DNA of 64,000 nt, from positions 215,221 through 279,220 of the forward strand of contig JAQWRY010000088.1 of the NCBI GenBank assembly GCA_029243485.1, read 5' to 3'. The translations under genes were made by a program, and so were the position numbers. The DNA comes from Candidatus Binatia bacterium. GTDB lineage: Bacteria; Desulfobacterota; Binatia; UBA12015. The notes below the pieces were generated by a model. That model had not been told where the DNA came from and made no database searches. It saw nothing but the letters and a program-made list of their open reading frames with translations. Shown here piece by piece: positions 42,752 to 51,294 of the stretch (positions within the stretch are counted from its first letter, which is position 1; every line of letters begins with the position of its first letter).

Positions 42752-44011
42752 TTACGCTGCGCCGTTGCCGAGCAGGCTGCGTGCGATCTGGGAGATCTGG
42801 ATCTCGTCGGTGCCGGCATAGATCTGCAGCACCTTCGCATCGCGACACAACTGTTCGACCTGGAACTCCGCCATGTATCCGTTCCCGCCGAAGAGCTGGA
42901 CGGCCTCGAGGGACACGCTCATCGCTGCACGTGCGGCGTAGAGCTTTCCGGCGGATGCTTCGGCAAGGGTGAAGTTCTTGCCGAGCGAGGCGCGCTCGAT
43001 CTGCTGGAACACGATGTTTTGCAGATTCATGCGCGCGACTTCCATCTCGGCGAGCTTGGCCTGGATCAGCTGGAACTCACCGATCGGCTTTCCGAACTGC
43101 ACGCGCGTTCGCGCGTACTCGAGAGAGAGCGAGAGGCACTGCTCGATGATGCCGAGGGCCATGGCGACGACGCCGATGCGCTCGGTTCCGAAGGTATCCT
43201 TCGCGCCGGAACGGGCGGGTCCTTCTTCGGTCTCGCCGATCAAGCGGTCCCTGCCCACGCGGACGTCTTCCAAGAAGAGCTCGCCCGTCGGGGAGGAGTG
43301 GAGACCCATCTTGCGCAGGGGCTTGGACTGCGTGAGGCCGGGCGTTCCCTTGTCGAGAATGAAGCTCAGGACCTTTCGCTCGCGAGGCTCGTTCCCCTCG
43401 TCGAGCTTGCAGATGAACACGATGGTGTCGGCGTAGGGGCCGTTGGTGATGAAGGTCTTGGAGCCGTTCAGAACGTAGTCGTCGCCGTCGCGGCGGGCGG
43501 ACGACTTCATGCTGCCGAAGGCATCGGAGCCCGAACCGGGCTCTGTGATGGCCCATGCCCCGATTTTCTCCATCGTTAGGAGCGGCGGAACGAACTTCTC
43601 CTTCTGGGCGATCGTTCCCTTCGAGCGGATGGCGCCCCCGGTGAGCGCCACGCTGACGCCCATGGCCGTGATCAGCCCGGGGCAGTAGTGGCACAACTCG
43701 ATGATCGGGATGAGCTGCATGGCTGCGGCGTCGGCCGCGGCTTCGATGGAAACGCCCCGCTTCTCCTTCGAGCCCTTGTCCGCAGACTCGTCAGCGGTTC
43801 CGTTCGCTTTCGCCCTCTCGCGCTCGAGCTGGCGTTTGAAGCGATCGGCCTGCATGGCGCCGATCCCGAACGTATCGAACATCTTGCGCAGGACGGCGTA
43901 GGGCGGCGTGTCGCCGTGCTCGAGCTCCTCGAGATTCGGCTTGATCTCCGCCTCGACGAACTTCTTGAACGCGTCGCGCATCGCCTCGTGCTGCTCACTC
44001 CATTCGATCAT
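42752..44011 (-). CDS. Acyl-CoA dehydrogenase family protein
   Basis: The ATG at 44011 begins the protein; the open frame upstream is shadow of the Cys-cluster gene. 419 residues include a polar insert (about 65-95, KRQLERERAKANGTADESAD). Landmarks are ITAMGVSVALTGGAIRSKGT, IGAWAITEPGSGSDAFGSMK (FAD/substrate contact), LNGSKTFITNGPYAD, YARTRVQFGKPIGEFQLIQA and LFGGNGYMAEFQVEQLCRDA. The C-terminal IYAGTDEIQ has Ala where medium-chain enzymes have the catalytic Glu; a Glu in KDTFGTERIGVV aligns instead with the base used by isovaleryl-CoA dehydrogenase. It is a flavoenzyme of acyl-CoA oxidation with substrate unknown. Confidence 0.9.
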   Translation of the reverse strand: MIEWSEQHEAMRDAFKKFVEAEIKPNLEELEHGDTPPYAVLRKMFDTFGIGAMQADRFKRQLERERAKANGTADESADKGSKEKRGVSIEAAADAAAMQLIPIIELCHYCPGLITAMGVSVALTGGAIRSKGTIAQKEKFVPPLLTMEKIGAWAITEPGSGSDAFGSMKSSARRDGDDYVLNGSKTFITNGPYADTIVFICKLDEGNEPRERKVLSFILDKGTPGLTQSKPLRKMGLHSSPTGELFLEDVRVGRDRLIGETEEGPARSGAKDTFGTERIGVVAMALGIIEQCLSLSLEYARTRVQFGKPIGEFQLIQAKLAEMEVARMNLQNIVFQQIERASLGKNFTLAEASAGKLYAARAAMSVSLEAVQLFGGNGYMAEFQVEQLCRDAKVLQIYAGTDEIQISQIARSLLGNGAA

Positions 44012-44074
44012 GGAGCGAGCTAACCGAACGGCGTCGTTTCGGTCAACGTGGGGGTCTCTGCTACCTCTGCGGCC

Positions 44075-44647
44075 ATGCCACGTGCTTCCGGACAGACGTT
44101 CGTCTTCGACAAGAGCCTGCGAGAATACGCCTACCGTTGTTGGCCGAACGGCTGCCCCAAAGGTCGGACCTGCTGTGTGGGACTGACGGTCGAGGTCTCC
44201 AAAAAGGAGATTCGTGCCGTGGACAGTCTGATGGACGAGCTCGAGGTCCTGATCCCGACTCTTCGCGAGGACGACGGCTACATCGACGCCTTCGTGGACG
44301 ATCCGCCGACGTGGGTGATCGACTCCGACGAGAGCGGCGCCTGCCCCTTTCTTCTCCGAACCAAGAAGCACTCCCTATGTTCGATTCACCACCTGGCGCT
44401 GGAGACCGAGCGGCACGTGCCCGATTGGAAGCCGGCCGCCTGTCGACATTGGCCCATCATGCTGCGTGGTGAGGGAAGTCGAGTGCGCGTGATGGTGCAG
44501 CCTGCGGCCGAGCGAATTGGTTGCGTTGCGCCCCTGAAGGATCTGCCGGGACACCCGACGGTCCTCGAGGCGTACCGCGAGGAGCTCATCGAGATCTGTG
44601 GGGCCGATGTGGTCGAGCGCCGCGCTCCGAAGAAGAAGGCGCGGTGA
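44075..44647 (+). CDS. YkgJ/DUF3109-like cysteine-cluster protein
   Basis: The ATG at 44075 is preferred over an upstream one at 44048. The 190-residue protein has a Cys set typical of this family: YRCWPNGCPKGRTCC (about 21-35), GACPFL (about 88), LCSIHHLALE, AACRHWP and IGCVAP. These are thought to bind zinc or an iron-sulfur cluster; the family's function is not established. The C-terminus ends in a Lys-rich tail whose stop overlaps the start of the methyltransferase gene (GTGA). Confidence 0.8.
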   Translation: MPRASGQTFVFDKSLREYAYRCWPNGCPKGRTCCVGLTVEVSKKEIRAVDSLMDELEVLIPTLREDDGYIDAFVDDPPTWVIDSDESGACPFLLRTKKHSLCSIHHLALETERHVPDWKPAACRHWPIMLRGEGSRVRVMVQPAAERIGCVAPLKDLPGHPTVLEAYREELIEICGADVVERRAPKKKAR

Positions 44648-45510
44648 GCATCTCCCGCGCACCCGCCGGCATCGTCCGGCCTGCGCGCCGGCCGGCAGGA
44701 TGGAAGCCGGTCGGGCCGCAGCCCCCGGCGCACGTCGCTCCGGAGTTGGGCCCACGCGAGGGCGAAGACCTCTGTTACCTGACCGGAGACTTCCGGATCC
44801 TACAGCGCCTCGGTGGTCATCGGTGGTCGCTCGACGATCTTCTCACCGCACACTTCGCAGCGTCCTTTCACACGGAGAATGCGCCGACGCAGTTCGTGGA
44901 TCTCGGCTGCGGCATTGGCTCGGTCTTGATGATGCTGGCGTGGCGCTTTCCTGAGGGGCGCGGCGTCGGGCTCGAGGCGCAGACCGGCAGCGTGGATCTC
45001 GCGCGCCGCTCGCTCCGGTTCAACGGTTTGGAGGACCGGTGCCTGGTGCATCACGGGGATCTGCGTGAGTCGCCGCATGCCGGCGGGACGTTCGATCTCG
45101 TGACGGGAACGCCCCCGTATTTTCCGATGGATGCCGCGAGTGGGTCGGACGATGGGCAGCGCCTCGCGTGTCGGCTCGAAACCCGGGGCGGCGTCGAGGA
45201 CTACTGTCAGGCCGCGGCGCCGCGGCTCGCTCCCGGGGCGCGCTTCGTTCTCTGTATGCCCGGAGGGCCCGACGGTCGCGTTGGGCAGGGGGCGCGTGAC
45301 GCCGGCCTCGCGATCGAGTGCCATCGCGACGTGGTTCCCCGTGCAGGCAAGGCGCCGCTCTTCGGTCTGTGGTCGCTCCGGCGCTCGGACGAAGTGCAGG
45401 GCACCGACGTCCTGTCCCCGCTGGTCGTGCGCGACGAGCGCTCGGTGTGGACCCAAGAACTGCTCGACGTCCGTCGCGACATGGGAATGCCGAGTGCCCA
45501 CGACCCGTGA
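44644..45510 (+). CDS. TrmN6-like class I methyltransferase
   Basis: Start is the GTG at 44644, coupled to the previous stop. After a proline-rich leader, the fold begins at YRILQ-like DFRILQRLGGHRWSLDDLLT and motif I FVDLGCGIGSVLMMLAWRFP. Motif IV reads DLVTGTPPYFPMD, a variant of the N/D-PPY motif used by amino-methyltransferases acting on adenine or guanine. The RLACRLETRGGVEDYCQAAA segment matches the tRNA1(Val) adenine-37-N6 methyltransferase (TrmN6/YfiC) family. 288 residues. RNA target inferred, not shown. Confidence 0.85.
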   Translation: MSISRAPAGIVRPARRPAGWKPVGPQPPAHVAPELGPREGEDLCYLTGDFRILQRLGGHRWSLDDLLTAHFAASFHTENAPTQFVDLGCGIGSVLMMLAWRFPEGRGVGLEAQTGSVDLARRSLRFNGLEDRCLVHHGDLRESPHAGGTFDLVTGTPPYFPMDAASGSDDGQRLACRLETRGGVEDYCQAAAPRLAPGARFVLCMPGGPDGRVGQGARDAGLAIECHRDVVPRAGKAPLFGLWSLRRSDEVQGTDVLSPLVVRDERSVWTQELLDVRRDMGMPSAHDP

Positions 45511-46714
45511 GACCGGACGAGGGTGGGCGGATGGCCGCGTCGTCTTCGGGTGCCTGGTCTGCCAGATCGGGATGGGAGTCGGCGGCTACATCTTTCCGGT
45601 CTTCCTCAAGCCCATCGCGGACGAACTCGACTGGTCGCGCACGGTCTATTCACTCGCGCATCCACTGATGAGCACCTCGGTCGCGCTGGTGGCACCGCTT
45701 GTCGGGCGCTTTGCGGATCGGCGCGGACCGCGCCCCGTTCTCGTCGTCGGCGGTTTGCTGATGAGCCTCGCGCTCCTGGGTGCGGGCGAGATGCAACGCC
45801 CCGAGCACTTCTATGCGGTCGCGATCGTTCTCGGCGTCGCCGTTGCGTGTCTCGGAGATCTTCCCACCGGAGCGGCGATCGCGGGGCGCTTCGATTCCCG
45901 CAGAGGGCTCGCGCTGGGCATGGTGTACATCGGGTCGAGCATTGGTGGTTCGCTCGGTCCGTTGCTCGCGACCGCGCTCGCCGCGGGTGCGTCGTGGCGA
46001 GCGGGCTTCACCGGCGTCGGGAGTCTGTTGTGGATCGTTCTTCTGCCGGCGGCGTTCCTCGTCGGGCCGAGTCGCCGCGGCCCGGCCGCGGATGCGGTGG
46101 GCGACGTCGCGGCCACGCGCTGGACCGCGCGCGATCTCGCCCGGACCCCTGACTTCTGGCTCCTCTTCTGGGCGATCTTCGTCTTCTACGTCTACCGCCT
46201 CGGCGTGAATGCTCACCTCGTCGCCTACCTGAGCGACCTCGGCTACTCCGACGGGCTTGCGGCGGCGGGTTTCAGCTTGATGGTGGGCGTCGGGGTCACC
46301 GGCAAACTGATGGCGGGGAGCTTCGCGGATCGCGTCGGCGCTCGTGCGGCGGTGCTGGTCAACTTCGGCTTAATCGTCGTCGCTTCGATCTTGTTGCTGC
46401 TCCCTGGGATCGGAACGATTCTCGGCGTTTTCCTCGTCGTGCACGGTTTCGCAACCGCCGCGGAGGACGTCGTCATCCCGCTCGTCGTCGCCCGACGGTT
46501 CGGAAGCGAAAGTCTGGCGACGGTGTACGGCTTCTTGATGCTGGCTCTCGTGCCGGGCGGCTCCCTGGGCCCGGTTCTGGCAGGCTGGATCCACGACACC
46601 CTCGGCAGCTACACAGTCGCTTTCAGCCTCTTTGCCGCGGGGAACCTCACGGCCGTGGTCGCTCTGGCGGCGATCCGGTCGGGGGATGATACGGAGCAGG
46701 AAAACCTCTCATGA
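45494..46714 (+). CDS. MFS transporter
   Basis: The GTG at 45494 overlaps the preceding gene by 17 bases and gives a compact N-terminus before the first helix (VVFGCLVCQIGMGVGGYIFP). The 406-residue product has twelve predicted membrane helices in two halves with the loop motifs GRFADRRGPRPVL and GSFADRVGARAAV after helices 2 and 8. The family resembles monocarboxylate/oxalate-formate-type transporters (GGYIFPVFLKPIADELDWSR). Substrate cannot be determined. It is followed with a four-base overlap by a small Cys-containing protein gene. Confidence 0.9.
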   Translation: MPTTRETGRGWADGRVVFGCLVCQIGMGVGGYIFPVFLKPIADELDWSRTVYSLAHPLMSTSVALVAPLVGRFADRRGPRPVLVVGGLLMSLALLGAGEMQRPEHFYAVAIVLGVAVACLGDLPTGAAIAGRFDSRRGLALGMVYIGSSIGGSLGPLLATALAAGASWRAGFTGVGSLLWIVLLPAAFLVGPSRRGPAADAVGDVAATRWTARDLARTPDFWLLFWAIFVFYVYRLGVNAHLVAYLSDLGYSDGLAAAGFSLMVGVGVTGKLMAGSFADRVGARAAVLVNFGLIVVASILLLLPGIGTILGVFLVVHGFATAAEDVVIPLVVARRFGSESLATVYGFLMLALVPGGSLGPVLAGWIHDTLGSYTVAFSLFAAGNLTAVVALAAIRSGDDTEQENLS

Positions 46715-46971
46715 AAAGCACTTTGGTGACCATCGTTTCTCTCGTCGTGCTCGCCGGAGTACTCACGTGGCTGACAATCGGCGCGCAGCAGGTGGAGTGC
46801 GAGGTTTGTATCGACTTCAAGGGCCGTCGAAACTGCGCGACGGCAGCGGCCGCGACGAAGGATGAGGCGGTGCGAAGCGGACGGACGACGGCGTGTGGTC
46901 TTCTCGCTTCGGGTGTGCGCGACGGCTTCGCGTGTGACGCCACGCAGCCCTCATTGGTGAAGTGCAAGTAA
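46711..46971 (+). CDS. Small single-span protein with four conserved-looking cysteines
   Basis: The ATG overlaps the MFS stop (ATGA). Residues 5-25 are a membrane helix or signal, followed by QQVECEVCIDFKGRRNCATA, TTACGLLASG and FACDAT. The mature part has cysteines spaced as two CxxC/CxnC pairs, suggesting disulfides outside the cytoplasm or metal binding. I do not recognise the family by name. The 3' end is duplicated downstream, as listed separately. 86 residues. Confidence 0.75.
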   Translation: MKSTLVTIVSLVVLAGVLTWLTIGAQQVECEVCIDFKGRRNCATAAAATKDEAVRSGRTTACGLLASGVRDGFACDATQPSLVKCK

Positions 46972-47012
46972 AGCTTCGCGTGTGACACCACGCAGCCCGC
47001 GTCCGTGAAGTG
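46925..47012. repeat. 48-base direct tandem duplication at the end of the small Cys protein gene
   Basis: GCTTCGCGTGTGACGCCACG at 46925 recurs at 46973 as GCTTCGCGTGTGACACCACG, and the two copies stay similar for about 40 bases, to GTGAAGTG. The offset is exactly 48 bases, so the second copy is in frame (SFACDTTQPASVK) but lies behind the stop in the first copy. Confidence 0.85.
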
Positions 47013-47031
47013 AGTAGCCGGGCGCGTCGCG

Positions 47032-49026
47032 TCAGGCGGCGGTGTGGTCGAGGCTTCGCGGGAGCCAGATCCGGAACGTCGACCCGGCTCCGGGCGCGCT
47101 CTCGACGGTGATCGAGCCGCCGAGCAGATCGACCAGGCGTCGGACGATGTAGAGGCCGAGCCCGGCTCCGCCGTGCCGCCGGCTCGAGGAACCGTCGACT
47201 TGTTGGAACGGCTCGAAGATCGCGGCGAGTTGGCCTTCCTCGATCCCGATCCCGGTGTCCTCGACCGAAATCTCGATGCCTCGGTCGTCTGCGCGGCCGC
47301 GCACGGTCACGCTGCCTTCGGTCGTGAACTTGAGCGCGTTGCTGATGAGATTCTTCAGCACGACTTTGAGCTTCATCGGATCCGACCGCAGGGTCGGCAG
47401 GTCTTCCGGGAGCTCGATCCGCAGTGCGAGTCCCACGTCTTCCTGCTGCCTCTGCGTGTCGAGATCTACCTCGGAGAGCAGGCCGGAAAGCGAGACCTCT
47501 TCGACGTGGAGGAGCACGCGGCCCGAATCGAGGCGGCTTACGTCGAGCGTGTTCGTGATGAGGTCGTGCAGCTCCCGCGCGCGTCGGTCGATCCGTCGCG
47601 CGGTGTCGGCCTGTTCCGGCAAGAGCGGCCCGAACTCTTCGGTGATCAAGAGGTCGGTGTAACCCAGAATGACGTGGAGCGGCGTCCGGAGCTCGTGCGA
47701 CATCGTGGCCACGAAGTCGGACTTCACGCGGCCGGCCTGCTCCAACTCGTCGACGAGTCGTGCGTGGTCGAGCGCGAGCGAGGCGAGGTGTGCGATGCCT
47801 CGTGCGATGGCCAGGTCCGTGTCCGAGAAGGGTGTCGCGTCTCCCCGGCGCACGGCCTGAACGCCGATCAGGTCCGGCCCCTGTCGTAGGGCCAGGCAGA
47901 TGCAGTTTCCGTGTTCGAGTTCGGGATTTCGCTCGAGGAAGGCTTCGGGAATCGTTCCGACGGTTGCCACTTCGGTGTCGCGAAGTCGTTCGGTGAGCAC
48001 ATCCATGAGGTGGCGCGGGACGCGGAGGCCCATGGAGGCCTCGCGGTCCTCGTTCGTCGCGTACGTCCCGGCGATCAGTTCGAAGACATCGTCTTCCGGT
48101 CGCAAGAGCAGCGAGTGACTCGACTCGCAGGACAGGTGCTGGGCCGTCAGCGCGCAGAGCCGATCGAGGAAGTCGGGCGAGTTGAGGGATGAGATCAGTT
48201 CCTGCCCGACCTCTGCGAGTGCGGCGGCGACGGTGGCGCCTTCAGCGCGCGCCTCCTGCTCGCGACGGCGGTCGGTAATGTCCACGCCGTACCCGATGAA
48301 GCCTAGGAAGGTCCCGTCGGCCGAAGTGCGGGGCGTGGCCCTCCCCAGCATCCACATGTAGGTGTCGGTAGCCACGTCGTGTACGCGGAATTCGTGCCGT
48401 ATCTCACGTCGTTCGGCCATTGCCGAGACGTACGCCTGGCGCGTGCCCGCTTGATCGTCCGGATGGAGCGACGCAATCCAGGTGTCTTCCCGCAGAGTTT
48501 CGTTGGACCAACCGGTGATGTCACAGAACCTCGAGTTGACGTACTCGAGTTGCCCTGTCGTATCGGTCATCCAGATCATGAGTGGTGCGCCCTCGGCCAG
48601 CGAACGGAACCGCTCTTCGCTCTCGCTGAGGCGCCGCTGAGTCGTACGCTGCTCGGTCACGTCCGACGTCACGCCGATCTGCCCGATGATCTCGCCGTCG
48701 GCGGAGCGGAGCGTGGTCACGACCGTATGGCCGTCGAACGGAGTGCCGTCGCGTCGGACGAGCTGCGCGTCCAGTTCGAGGTGGCCTTCGCTGCGGACGA
48801 GGGGCAGGACCTCGATCGCACCCTCGCGGGCATCCGCCGGCAGGATGACCTCGTCGAAGCGGCGTCCCAGCACGTCTTCGGCCTTCCATTGAAACTGCTG
48901 CTCGGCGAACTGGTTCCAGTAGACGATTTGTCCCTCGAGATCGGTCGCGATGACCGCGCAGTGCATCTGCTCCAGGATCGAAGCCTGGGCCTGCGCCCAC
49001 GTGTCGAGAGTTCGAGGAGAAGTCAT
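47032..49026 (-). CDS. Hybrid sensor: PAS-PAS-GAF histidine kinase
   Basis: This 664-residue protein has two PAS domains (about 15-130 and 140-265; VIATDLEGQIVYWNQFAEQQ and MTDTTGQLEYVNSRFCDITG), each followed by a PAC-type segment, a GAF domain (about 285-430; LCALTAQHLSCESSHSLLLR), a HisKA domain with the phospho-acceptor in ATMSHELRTPLHVILGYTDL, and an ATPase domain with NLISNALKFTTEGSV (N box), VEDTGIGIEEGQ (G1) and HGGAGLGLYIVRR (G2). There is no membrane helix, so it senses a cytoplasmic signal, possibly redox or light. No intact response-regulator gene is adjacent; the nearest is the broken one at 50809. Confidence 0.95.
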   Translation of the reverse strand: MTSPRTLDTWAQAQASILEQMHCAVIATDLEGQIVYWNQFAEQQFQWKAEDVLGRRFDEVILPADAREGAIEVLPLVRSEGHLELDAQLVRRDGTPFDGHTVVTTLRSADGEIIGQIGVTSDVTEQRTTQRRLSESEERFRSLAEGAPLMIWMTDTTGQLEYVNSRFCDITGWSNETLREDTWIASLHPDDQAGTRQAYVSAMAERREIRHEFRVHDVATDTYMWMLGRATPRTSADGTFLGFIGYGVDITDRRREQEARAEGATVAAALAEVGQELISSLNSPDFLDRLCALTAQHLSCESSHSLLLRPEDDVFELIAGTYATNEDREASMGLRVPRHLMDVLTERLRDTEVATVGTIPEAFLERNPELEHGNCICLALRQGPDLIGVQAVRRGDATPFSDTDLAIARGIAHLASLALDHARLVDELEQAGRVKSDFVATMSHELRTPLHVILGYTDLLITEEFGPLLPEQADTARRIDRRARELHDLITNTLDVSRLDSGRVLLHVEEVSLSGLLSEVDLDTQRQQEDVGLALRIELPEDLPTLRSDPMKLKVVLKNLISNALKFTTEGSVTVRGRADDRGIEISVEDTGIGIEEGQLAAIFEPFQQVDGSSSRRHGGAGLGLYIVRRLVDLLGGSITVESAPGAGSTFRIWLPRSLDHTAA

Positions 49027-49092
49027 CCGTCCGCCAGAGAGACCGACACGGGTCCGGGAAGGGGGGCCGGTGCGGGCGATGAGGAGGTCGCC

Positions 49093-49233
49093 ATGTCAGT
49101 CTCGTTGTTCATCGTATACGGAGGCGGGGACGCGAAGGAAGGACCACCGGGATCTATCCCTGATGGGCTGATCTGCCACCGAATTCCCAAAGGTCGCCTT
49201 ACGTCCTATGGTGAGAGAACGTGGTTCTGCTAG
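49093..49233 (+). CDS. Possible 46-residue small ORF
   Basis: A strong ribosome site (GAGGAGG at 49081-49087) stands five bases ahead of an ATG that opens 46 codons, beginning SVSLFIVYGGGDAKEGPPG and ending RTWFC. It lies between the divergent histidine kinase start and the secreted small protein gene 14 bases downstream. No similarity was recognised; coding status rests on the ribosome site alone. It could be a leader peptide for the next gene. Confidence 0.3.
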   Translation: MSVSLFIVYGGGDAKEGPPGSIPDGLICHRIPKGRLTSYGERTWFC

Positions 49234-49246
49234 AAGGGTCTACATT

Positions 49247-49576
49247 ATGATGGACGTATCGCGAGTGCTGAAATGGATCGTCGGGGTAGCTCTCGGAGCG
49301 GCGCTTGCCGCCTCTCACGTCTCGGCATTCGCCCAGTCGGATTCATGGAAGGGCATGGACCCCTTCGAGGCCATGGACCCGAGATTCGAGCGCAAGAGCA
49401 CTCTCAAAATCATCAAGTCCAACGGTGACCTCGACGACACCCTGAACGACCAGGGTTCCGCCGTCGGCTTTGGCACGTCTGCTGCGACCGGCAACCTCGA
49501 GCCCCGCGTGAAGCCGGGGTCGACCGAAAGCCTCGAGATCATGAAGAAGGGCCAGCTCTCGGCGGACAAGGAGTAG
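49247..49576 (+). CDS. Small secreted protein, unknown family
   Basis: AGAAGGGT precedes two consecutive ATGs at 49247 and 49250. A signal peptide (VGVALGAALAASHVSAFAQ) is followed by about 75 residues rich in charged and small residues (GMDPFEAMDPRFERKSTLKI, KPGSTESLEIMKKG). It is hydrophilic with no cysteines and probably periplasmic or secreted. No family was recognised. Confidence 0.7.
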   Translation: MMDVSRVLKWIVGVALGAALAASHVSAFAQSDSWKGMDPFEAMDPRFERKSTLKIIKSNGDLDDTLNDQGSAVGFGTSAATGNLEPRVKPGSTESLEIMKKGQLSADKE

Positions 49577-49586
49577 GGTTCGACAC

Positions 49587-49604
49587 GGCGGCCGGCTAGC
49601 CGCC
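49587..49604. terminator. GC-rich hairpin between convergent genes
   Basis: GGCGGC-CGGCTA-GCCGCC forms a 6-bp perfect stem with a 6-base loop, 11 bases after the small secreted protein's stop and 79 bases before the end of the minus-strand gene at 49683. No T-run follows on either strand, so it would be a Rho-assisted or weak bidirectional stop. Confidence 0.35.
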
Positions 49605-49682
49605 TAAGGTCGCCTGGCGCCCGGACCGCCGTTGCAGCTCGCGGCCCTATCGTAGGGTGTCACTTCCGGAGGTGTTCAGGAG

Positions 49683-50027
49683 CTACTGCAGCAAGTCGGT
49701 CGTATCGAAGAAGACTTCGCTCGATTCCTCGCACTCGTGACATTCCATGCGGGCGACCCGGAAACGACGGCCGTCGCGTTCGCGAGTGCCCTCACCGGTC
49801 ACCTCGAGGAAGCCGCCGCACGAGCACCACCGCTTCCGCATGTGGTCGTCCATCTCGTTGAAGGACCGGATGTAGATCGGGTTGTCCGGCGAGGCGCCGT
49901 CGCGGTGCAGGGCGGCTTTCTGCCGGCTTTGCTTCTGGAGCCGACGGTACGCCATCGCGGCGATTGCGGCGACGATGGCCACTACGAACAGGATCGTGGT
50001 CACGCGACGTGGGACTAGCCTCTCCAT
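49683..50027 (-). CDS. Membrane-anchored protein with a small zinc-ribbon-like Cys set
   Basis: The ATG at 50027 leads into one membrane helix (VTTILFVVAIVAAIAAMAYR), a basic linker, and a soluble part with MRKRWCSCGGFLEVTGEGTR and VARMECHECEESSEVFF. The C-x-C and C-x-x-C pairs look like a zinc ribbon. It is divergent from the pyrophosphatase gene with only 18 bases between starts. No named family recognised. 114 residues. Confidence 0.75.
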   Translation of the reverse strand: MERLVPRRVTTILFVVAIVAAIAAMAYRRLQKQSRQKAALHRDGASPDNPIYIRSFNEMDDHMRKRWCSCGGFLEVTGEGTRERDGRRFRVARMECHECEESSEVFFDTTDLLQ

Positions 50028-50045
50028 CTGTGATAGTCGAGCAGA

Positions 50046-50741
50046 ATGGCCAAGGACATGCCCCCGGAGCTTCTGCAGTACCTGCCGATGTTGTACCGGC
50101 GTCACCCGTGGCACGGCATCACGTGCGGTGAGGACTCGCCGCGCAAGGTGGTCGCGTACATCGAGATTGTTCCGACCGATACGGTCAAGTACGAGCTCGA
50201 CAAGCGGACGGGGTATCTAACGGTCGACCGACCGCAGCAGTTCTCGAACGTGTATCCGTCACTGTACGGGCTGATCCCGCAGACCTACTGCGGAGACAAG
50301 ATCGGAGAGCTCTGCTCCGAGCGCGCAGGGAGGCCCGGCATCAAGGGCGACGCGGATCCGCTCGACATCTGTGTTCTTTGCGAGCGCGACATTACGCACG
50401 GTGACATTCTGGTGCCCGCGATCCCGATCGGCGGTCTACGGATGATCGATGGCGACGAGGCGGACGACAAGATCATCGCGGTTCTGGAGGGCGATGCGGT
50501 CTACGGGAATTGCACCGAGATCGACCAGCTGCCTTCGACCCTGGTCGATCGGCTCGAGCACTACTTTCTCACGTACAAGCAGGCTCCGGGGATGGACCGC
50601 GCCAAGGTGGAGATCACCGAAATCTACGGGCGGCACGAGGCGTACGACGTGATTCGGCGGAGTCAGGAGGACTACGAGACGAATTTCGGTGAGATCAAGC
50701 GGGCGAAGGAGCTTCTCGCCAGCACAACGGGGAAATCCTGA
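50046..50741 (+). CDS. ppa: Family I inorganic pyrophosphatase
   Basis: The 231-residue protein matches soluble family I pyrophosphatases: VVAYIEIVPTDTVKYELDKR, YGLIPQTYCGD, and the metal-binding DADPLDICVL with MIDGDEADDKIIAVLEGDAV (usually DPLD and D-x-E-x-D-x-K segments). The C-terminus (LEHYFLTYKQAPGM, then KVEITEIYGRHEAYDVIRRS) is the usual lysine-bearing end. It hydrolyses pyrophosphate to phosphate in the cytoplasm. It is about 50 residues longer than E. coli Ppa, like an inorganic pyrophosphatase group from deltaproteobacteria. Confidence 0.9.
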   Translation: MAKDMPPELLQYLPMLYRRHPWHGITCGEDSPRKVVAYIEIVPTDTVKYELDKRTGYLTVDRPQQFSNVYPSLYGLIPQTYCGDKIGELCSERAGRPGIKGDADPLDICVLCERDITHGDILVPAIPIGGLRMIDGDEADDKIIAVLEGDAVYGNCTEIDQLPSTLVDRLEHYFLTYKQAPGMDRAKVEITEIYGRHEAYDVIRRSQEDYETNFGEIKRAKELLASTTGKS

Positions 50742-50808
50742 CGGGAGCCGCGGGGTCCCAATTTTGGGGATGGTCTCTCGGCGGGTTGGACTGGTAATCG
50801 GGACTGCG

Positions 50809-51294
50809 ATGGTTGCGCATACGATCCTCCTGGTCGAGGACGACGAGAACACGCGAACGCGGCTCGGCGGGGCGATTGGTGAGCACGACGAACTGACGCT
50901 GCAGGCGTTGGTTTCCAATTAAGCGGATGCGATCGCGGAACTCGACCGCTCGCCGCCGGCCGTTCTCCTCACCGACATCGGGCTTCCAAACGGAAGTGGG
51001 ATCGACCTGATCCGTGAGGTGCGGGCGCGGGATCTTCCCACACAGCCGATGGTGATCACGGTGTTCGGTGATGAGAAGCACGTCGTCGCGGCGATCGAAG
51101 CCGGCGCGCTCGGCTACGTGCTGAAGGACGGCTCGGCGGATTACATCAGACGCTTCCTTTTGGATTTGGTCGCGGGTGGTTCTCCGATCTCGCCGCCGAT
51201 CGCGCGCTACTTCCTGCGCCGTTTCCGGACGCCGGGGGCGGAACCCTCCCCGGAGCCGTGGCTTCGTCGAAATCGAGGCAGGCCGTGCAGTTGA
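50809..51294 (+). pseudogene. Broken NarL/LuxR-type response regulator (in-frame TAA)
   Basis: From the ATG at 50809, the receiver domain starts VAHTILLVEDDENTRTRLGG and stops at TAA (50920-50922). In the same frame it resumes at once: ADAIAELDRSPPAVLLTDIG (phospho-acceptor Asp in LLTDIGLPNGSG), TVFGDEKHVVAAIEAGALGY (Thr and Lys switch region with VLKDGS). The expected DNA-binding domain is absent; after ...SPPIARYFLRRFRTPGAEP the frame ends at 51294. Nonsense codon and lost output domain together indicate a pseudogene. Its 3' end overlaps the GFA-type gene on the other strand. Confidence 0.75.
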
